Shown here piece by piece: positions 35,427 through 40,201 of a DNA stretch of 40,201 bases; position 1 is the first letter of the stretch; each line of letters begins with the position of its first letter. The stretch covers positions 1 through 40,201 of the forward strand of contig CAIRZB010000010.1 of assembly GCA_903882935.1 (NCBI GenBank), given 5' to 3'. Source of the stretch: an uncultured Parafilimonas sp. (GTDB taxonomy: Bacteria; Bacteroidota; Bacteroidia; Chitinophagales; Chitinophagaceae). The translations under genes were made by a program, and so were the position numbers. Below the pieces are notes generated by a model that had not been told where the DNA came from, did not search any database, and saw only the letters and a program-made list of their open reading frames with translations.

Positions 35427-38400
35427 ATGCGCAATTTCTTTATCTCCTATAAAAATCCCGTTACGGTCATCATCTGCATCATCCTGCTGGGCGGCGCGTT
35501 TGCCTACAGTAAAATGCAAACGGCGCTGTTCCCGGAGATAACCTTCCCCAAAATAAAAATTATTGCAGATGCGGGCCAGCAGCCCGTAAAGAAAATGATG
35601 ATAACCGTTACCCGGCAGTTGGAAACGGCGGTTAAACATGTGCCCGACCTCCTAACCATACGCAGCACCACCAGCAGGGGCAGTTGCGAAATTTCGGCCT
35701 TCCTTAACTGGGATGCGAATGTGGATATCAGTTTGCAAAGGATAGAATCTAAAATAAACGAGATACGCAACGATTTGCCGCCCGGTGTACAAATAACGGT
35801 GGAGCGGATGAATCCCTCCATACTGCCCGTGATAGGCTATTCCTTAGAGAGCAATAAACGTTCTGCCATTGATATGAAGCTGTTGGCTATGTACACCATA
35901 AAGCCATTTTTATCGCAGGTGGAAGGCGTGAGCGAAGTGCGGGTGATAGGCGGCAAAACAAAAGAATACTGGCTGCAACTGAACCAGCAAAAAATGAATT
36001 CGCTGGGCCTTACGCCTGATATGCTGAATACTGCCTTGAGCCAAACAAACTTTATACAATCAAACGGTTATCTGTCTGATTACCGGCTGATGTATCTGAC
36101 TGTTACGGATGCTTCCGTAAACTCCAAAGCGCAGTTGGAAAATGTGGTGGTTAGCAACAACGGCAGGCGTATTGTACTGGTAAAGGACATTGCCGATGTG
36201 CAGATACAGGAGGCAAAAGAATATATTAAAATAAACGCCAATGGCAAGGAGGGCATGTTGTTGGCGATTATAAAACAGCCCAATGCCAACCTGGTGGATA
36301 TTTCAGACAGGATGGAGGCCAAGCTGCGCGACTTAAGAAAAGTACTGCCTAAAGACGTTACCATAAAACCATACTACATACAGGCCGATTTTGTGCGTGA
36401 TGCGGTTAAGAGCGTAACCGACAGCCTTTGGATTGGGTTGGCATTGGCTATTGTTGTGGCTATACTATTTTTACGGTCTTTAAAGGCCAGCAGTGTTATA
36501 TTAATCACCATACCGGTTACATTGTTGCTCACCATTATAGTACTATATGCCACCGGGCAAACGTTGAATATTATGACGCTCGGTGCCATTGCAGCGGCCA
36601 TCGGGCTTATTATTGACGATGCCATAGTGGTGGTGGAGCAGATACACCGCACCCATGAGGAGCACCCGGAGGAACCCTCGTCTGTACTCGTGCAAAAGGC
36701 CATCCGTTATTTGTTCCCGGCCATGGTGGGTTCATCCCTCAGTACCATCGTTATCTTCCTCCCATTTGAATTAATGAGCGGTGTCGCGGGTGCTTACTTT
36801 AAGGTGCTTACCAACTCAATGATCATCACGCTGGTGTGTTCCTTTTTTGTAACCTGGCTTATTTTGCCAGTTATTTACCTGGTGTTCTCCCGAAAAATAC
36901 CCAAGCCATCAGCCAAAAAAGTGAAGCCCCACAATGTGGCCAACCAGCGTTGGGTGGGTTTTTTTATACGCAACCCTTACATTAGTTTCATCATCATTAT
37001 AGGTTTGGGCGTTGCTACTTTGTTAATTTTGCCCCAACTGAAAACAGGTTTTTTGCCTGAGATGGACGAGGGCAGCATAGTGTTGGATTATAACTCACCG
37101 CCTGGTACATCATTGGAAGAAACCGACCGAATACTGCGTGAGGTAGAAAAAATAATTGTAAAGGTGCCTGAAGTGGAAGCCTACTCCCGCCGAACCGGCA
37201 CACAAATGGGTTTTTTTATAACCGAACCCAACCGCGGCGATTACTTGATACAGCTAAAAAAAGACAGGACAAAAAGCACGGAGGACGTGATTAGTGACAT
37301 TCGCAAACAAGTGGAGAGTAGCCAGCCTGCCCTGCGTATTGATTTTGGCCAAGTAATTACCGACATGCTGGGAGATTTGACGGAATCTGTTCAGCCCATA
37401 GAAATTAAAATATTTGGTACCGACCAGCTAAAACTGCAGGAATTGAGCCAACAGGTGGCCGATGTGGTGGGCGATGTAAAAGGTACTGCCGATGTGTTTA
37501 ACGGTATTACCATTGCAGGGCCGTCAATAAACGTACTGCCCAATTACACCAACCTTGCGCAGTTTGGCGTAACGCCAGCCAGCCTGCAATACCAATTGCA
37601 AACAGCCTTGGAGGGTAATGTGGTGGGTACCGTGTACGACAAAGACCAATTGAGCAACATACGGTTGGTGTACCCCGGTAATAAAACCCTTACTGTTGAG
37701 CAGGTGAAAAACCTACAGGTGGCCTTGCCGGGCGGCCAGTTAAAGCCTATTGGCACCTTGGCAGACGTGCAATTAAACACAGGCGATGCCGAAATACAAC
37801 GGCAGGATATGCAAAGCATGGGTGTGGTAACAGCCCGCCTTGAAGGCCGCGACTTAGGTGGTGTTATCGCCGATATAAAAAAGCAGGTATCAAAAAACAT
37901 TTCGCTGCCGCAGGGGTATGCGGTGGTGTATGGCGGGGCCTATGCCGACCAGCAGCAATCGTTTAAGGAACTGCTAACCATACTGGTAACGTCGGCTTTG
38001 CTGGTGTTTGGGGTGATACTGTTTTTGTTCAGGGGTTTTGGCATAGCGCTTACTATATTAGGCGTAGCAGTGCTGGGCATCAGCGGCAGCTACTTGGGCA
38101 TGTACTACACCAATACACCCTTAAATGTAGGCAGCTACACAGGGTTGATTATGATTGTGGGTATCATCGGGGAAAACGCAATATTCACCTATTTACAATT
38201 TAAGGAATCCTTTGCGCTCAGTGGCAATGTAGATGAAGCTATTATTTACTCCATCTCCACCCGCCTGCGCCCTAAACTGATGACGGCCTTGGGTGCCATT
38301 ATAGCCTTGATGCCGATAGCTTTGGGCATTGGTACAGGTGCCCAACTGCACCAGCCGTTGGCGATTGCTGTGATTGGCGGTTTTATTGTGGCCTTGCCTT

Positions 38401-38462
38401 TGTTGTTGGTTGTGCTGCCGAGTATGATGCGGCTATTGTATAGGCGTAAGAAACCTGTTTAA
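35427..38462 (+). CDS. RND-family efflux permease
   Basis: A 1011-residue inner-membrane pump with the RND plan: one helix, a large periplasmic domain, helices 2-6, then the repeat. Helix 4 carries the proton-relay pair D397-D398 in AAIGLIIDDAIVVVEQ. The PEMDEGSIVLDYNSPPGTS stretch and the RLEGRDLGGVIADI segment resemble heavy-metal-type (CusA/CzcA-like) pumps, but the helix-4 sequence is not the classical metal one, so the substrate (metal, dye or drug) is undecided. It is the last gene of the regulator-kinase-channel-adaptor-pump set. Confidence 0.9.
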   Translation: MRNFFISYKNPVTVIICIILLGGAFAYSKMQTALFPEITFPKIKIIADAGQQPVKKMMITVTRQLETAVKHVPDLLTIRSTTSRGSCEISAFLNWDANVDISLQRIESKINEIRNDLPPGVQITVERMNPSILPVIGYSLESNKRSAIDMKLLAMYTIKPFLSQVEGVSEVRVIGGKTKEYWLQLNQQKMNSLGLTPDMLNTALSQTNFIQSNGYLSDYRLMYLTVTDASVNSKAQLENVVVSNNGRRIVLVKDIADVQIQEAKEYIKINANGKEGMLLAIIKQPNANLVDISDRMEAKLRDLRKVLPKDVTIKPYYIQADFVRDAVKSVTDSLWIGLALAIVVAILFLRSLKASSVILITIPVTLLLTIIVLYATGQTLNIMTLGAIAAAIGLIIDDAIVVVEQIHRTHEEHPEEPSSVLVQKAIRYLFPAMVGSSLSTIVIFLPFELMSGVAGAYFKVLTNSMIITLVCSFFVTWLILPVIYLVFSRKIPKPSAKKVKPHNVANQRWVGFFIRNPYISFIIIIGLGVATLLILPQLKTGFLPEMDEGSIVLDYNSPPGTSLEETDRILREVEKIIVKVPEVEAYSRRTGTQMGFFITEPNRGDYLIQLKKDRTKSTEDVISDIRKQVESSQPALRIDFGQVITDMLGDLTESVQPIEIKIFGTDQLKLQELSQQVADVVGDVKGTADVFNGITIAGPSINVLPNYTNLAQFGVTPASLQYQLQTALEGNVVGTVYDKDQLSNIRLVYPGNKTLTVEQVKNLQVALPGGQLKPIGTLADVQLNTGDAEIQRQDMQSMGVVTARLEGRDLGGVIADIKKQVSKNISLPQGYAVVYGGAYADQQQSFKELLTILVTSALLVFGVILFLFRGFGIALTILGVAVLGISGSYLGMYYTNTPLNVGSYTGLIMIVGIIGENAIFTYLQFKESFALSGNVDEAIIYSISTRLRPKLMTALGAIIALMPIALGIGTGAQLHQPLAIAVIGGFIVALPLLLVVLPSMMRLLYRRKKPV

Positions 38463-38480
38463 TCCGTTGCGCATTCCGAT

Positions 38481-38643
38481 CTGACGGTCCCCGTCTGACC
38501 GGACTACGCAACGAAACGTTCGTTCGCGTCCGTTAGGCGTTAAAAACTTAAATGAACTGTTTTAACGAGGCATAAGCTACCAACGGTGATTTTTTGAACG
38601 CCTTGGGTGTTATTATCGCCGTCAGACGGGGACCGTCTGACGG
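38481..38643. repeat. Pair of inverted CCGTCTGACGG-type palindromes
   Basis: CTGACGGTCCCCGTCTGACC lies at 38481-38500, and at 38619-38643 CCGTCAGACGG and CCGTCTGACGG form a perfect 11-bp stem with a GGA loop. The two sites are in opposite orientation and could also pair with each other across ~120 bp. They separate the converging RND and lipoprotein genes and match the repeat at 6211. Confidence 0.65.
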
Positions 38644-38667
38644 TGGGGCAGCCCCCCAAAAACCAAT

Positions 38668-39306
38668 TTAACCCGGTATAAAACCTGTAAGGTCATCTGT
38701 AAAGTCGGTATACCAAGTGGTGTTATCGTTTTTAATTTTGTAATGTTCAACCCGCACCAGCCCAACAGCCGGCTTTAAATAATATACCCATTTTTCAAAA
38801 TCCTGTCCGGTGCAATCGTTCACCAACACAATATTCTTAAGGCAGTTCGGGTAGCTGCCAATGGTGGCATCTCCCGCATAGGCTGTTAACACGTTGTGGC
38901 CGGGGCATCGGCGTGTAACCGTGTCTGGCCATGTGCTAACTTGGGCATCGTAACTTGTTCTTTTAAAAAAGGTATAACGGTTTGCACTGTCTGTTTGTAT
39001 AACCGTGTTGGTATCAACATTACTGAAAAAACTGCCGGGGCTAAGCGGTATCTCATTCTGCGTTTGTTGAAAATACGCAGTGTCATTTACAATTATCTCG
39101 GCCACAATGTTAATCTGCTCGGTGCCGGTGCTGCTTGCATTTCCCGTTGCGCTATCGTAAAATGTTCGTTTGTAGTTCCATCTGTTGCCCACAGCAAGTG
39201 GCATAAGGCCTTTAACGCCAAACCTGGCACTGGGGGTGGAGGTGGTTTTTTGGCTGCATGCGGCCAAACCTGCAACAACTATCGCTATCAGTAATATTCT
39301 ATACAT
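38668..39306 (-). CDS. Lipoprotein of unknown function
   Basis: A 212-residue protein with a lipoprotein signal (MYRILLIAIVVAGLAAC, Cys17). The mature part begins with a Ser/Thr linker, then a beta-rich domain: LMPLAVGNRWNYKRTF, INIVAEIIVNDTAYFQQTQ and WVYYLKPAVGLVRVEHY, a pattern I have seen in Bacteroidota surface lipoproteins without assigned function. Two cysteines (RRCPGHN and NDCTGQD) may form a disulfide. It stands alone between the RND pump and aspS. Confidence 0.75.
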   Translation of the reverse strand: MYRILLIAIVVAGLAACSQKTTSTPSARFGVKGLMPLAVGNRWNYKRTFYDSATGNASSTGTEQINIVAEIIVNDTAYFQQTQNEIPLSPGSFFSNVDTNTVIQTDSANRYTFFKRTSYDAQVSTWPDTVTRRCPGHNVLTAYAGDATIGSYPNCLKNIVLVNDCTGQDFEKWVYYLKPAVGLVRVEHYKIKNDNTTWYTDFTDDLTGFIPG

Positions 39307-39668
39307 AACCCAAATATCCGCTTACATCGGCTAATATTAACCTGTATGCCGTAAAATTTGGTTTGCTTTAACTATTGGGTAACACCGTTCCGCAGGACTT
39401 GAAGTTCGGTTCGCACTGCATTATGGGATACGGTCTGCTTTGGGGCCAGTGCCTTGTTTTAATGGGCGCAAGCTAAAAGCAACACCGGCTAAGCTTCCAT
39501 CCCCCCCTTTAATTCAATTTCGGGCTTTGGCGCATTTATATATCTTTGCGCCCGTTGCAGAAAAACCTTATTACAGCCTAATTAATGCATTTTATTGCAC
39601 GGCGTTTAAGGTATTGTAAATTTAATTTTTTAACCACCCTGCCTTGGCGGGGTTCATGGGGGTAAATT
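39307..39668. other. Intergenic region upstream of aspS
   Basis: No gene is seen. It holds a TATCTTTG box and a ~114-nt leader with a small TGCA/TGCA palindrome and a CCCTGCC-tt-GGCGGGG hairpin (about 39638-39653) shortly before the start codon. A GGACTT-g-AAGTTC-like hairpin near 39396 recalls the hairpins of the tandem array. Confidence 0.45.
39541..39548 (+). promoter_or_regulatory. Candidate -7 box of aspS
   Basis: TATCTTTG matches TAnnTTTG exactly; a degenerate TTTC lies 19 bp upstream at 39518-39521. The predicted start of transcription is near 39555. Confidence 0.45.
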
Positions 39669-40201
39669 ATGTACCGTTCTCACACTTGCGGCCAATTAAG
39701 GGTTAGCGATATTAACAGCACCGTAACCCTTGCGGGGTGGGTGCAAACCATCCGTAAATTTGGTGCCATCACATTTATTGACCTGCGCGACCGCTACGGG
39801 GTAACACAATTGTTGTTCAGCGAAGCCTTGCAGCCATTGCTGGATGCCAGCCCTTTGGGGCGCGAATTTGTGATACAGGCCACAGGCCAGGTATCTGAGC
39901 GCAGCAATAAAAATAAAAACATCCCTACCGGGGAGGTGGAAATATTGGTGGAAACTTTCAAGGTGCTTAACAAGTCTGCTGTGCCACCATTCACCATTAC
40001 CGACGACACCGACGGCGGGGACGACCTGCGCATGAAATACCGTTATTTGGATTTGAGGCGCACAGCGGTAAAGAAAAACCTGGAGCTGCGTTATGCCGCA
40101 GGCCGAAGCACCCGCAACTACCTGCACGAAAACGGGTTTATGGATATTGAAACCCCGTTTTTAATTAAATCTACCCCAGAGGGTGCACGTGACTTTGTGG
40201 T
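39669..40201 (+). CDS. aspS: Aspartate--tRNA ligase, 5' part (runs off the window)
   Basis: The first 177 codons of a class II aminoacyl-tRNA synthetase. The N-terminal OB-fold for anticodon binding shows [26 protein letters not shown] (20-45), and the catalytic domain begins with [12 protein letters not shown] and the motif-1 helix [17 protein letters not shown], followed by [12 protein letters not shown]. These are AspRS hallmarks rather than AsnRS or LysRS. The frame is open to the last base, so the gene continues beyond the window. Confidence 0.95.
   Translation, partial: MYRSHTCGQLRVSDINSTVTLAGWVQTIRKFGAITFIDLRDRYGVTQLLFSEALQPLLDASPLGREFVIQATGQVSERSNKNKNIPTGEVEILVETFKVLNKSAVPPFTITDDTDGGDDLRMKYRYLDLRRTAVKKNLELRYAAGRSTRNYLHENGFMDIETPFLIKSTPEGARDFV

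Overview
The window looks like a chromosomal segment of a Bacteroidota bacterium, most likely Chitinophagaceae or a close relative. This is inferred from protein style: a Skp/OmpH-like chaperone, Tat-exported Gfo/Idh/MocA and TIM-barrel sugar enzymes, Uma2 proteins, a FemAB-like conserved protein and many lipoproteins. Shine-Dalgarno sequences are scarce, and some start sites have TAnnTTTG-type promoters. I found no tRNA, rRNA, CRISPR array or phage structural gene.

Layout. (1) 1-1677: an IS110-family transposase with structured non-coding flanks. (2) 1678-8684: sugar-related genes (GH35 beta-galactosidase, a PAS-domain protein, a TIM-barrel sugar isomerase-like gene, a Tat-exported oxidoreductase) and a Uma2 gene. 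This part contains a tandem array of ~289-bp hairpin-rich units whose last copy runs into the 3' end of the TIM-barrel gene. (3) 8685-14283: a stand-alone TrpB2-type tryptophan synthase beta chain, a small membrane protein, a second Uma2 gene, and a three-gene set of TIGR03643-like protein, photolyase-like FAD protein and flavin reductase, then a secreted protein split by a stop codon. (4) 14715-19483: secreted proteins and lipoproteins, including two tandem paralog pairs and a formylglycine-generating-enzyme-like lipoprotein. (5) 19686-19972: a 287-bp non-coding element with perfect 22-bp terminal inverted repeats. (6) 20032-25422: peroxiredoxin, small membrane protein, CDF metal exporter, heptose-7-phosphate kinase, amino acid permease. 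(7) 25615-30592: OmpH-like protein, IspD, and a surface-polysaccharide set (Gfo/Idh/MocA enzyme, polyprenyl sugar-phosphate transferase, FemAB-like protein). (8) 30815-38462: a rightward set of response regulator, histidine kinase, TolC-like protein, adaptor and RND pump, probably one self-controlled efflux system. (9) 38668-40201: a lipoprotein and the 5' part of aspS, which runs off the window.

Four genes between 5.3 and 14.3 kb have broken reading frames. Three are single-base length changes in or next to short homopolymers and one is an in-frame stop. Either the sequence has local errors or this stretch is decaying. The most unusual non-coding features are the tandem array that repeats a gene's last codons, the inverted-repeat element, and a dispersed palindrome found near 6.2 and 38.5 kb. 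I saw no clearly new defence or mobile system.
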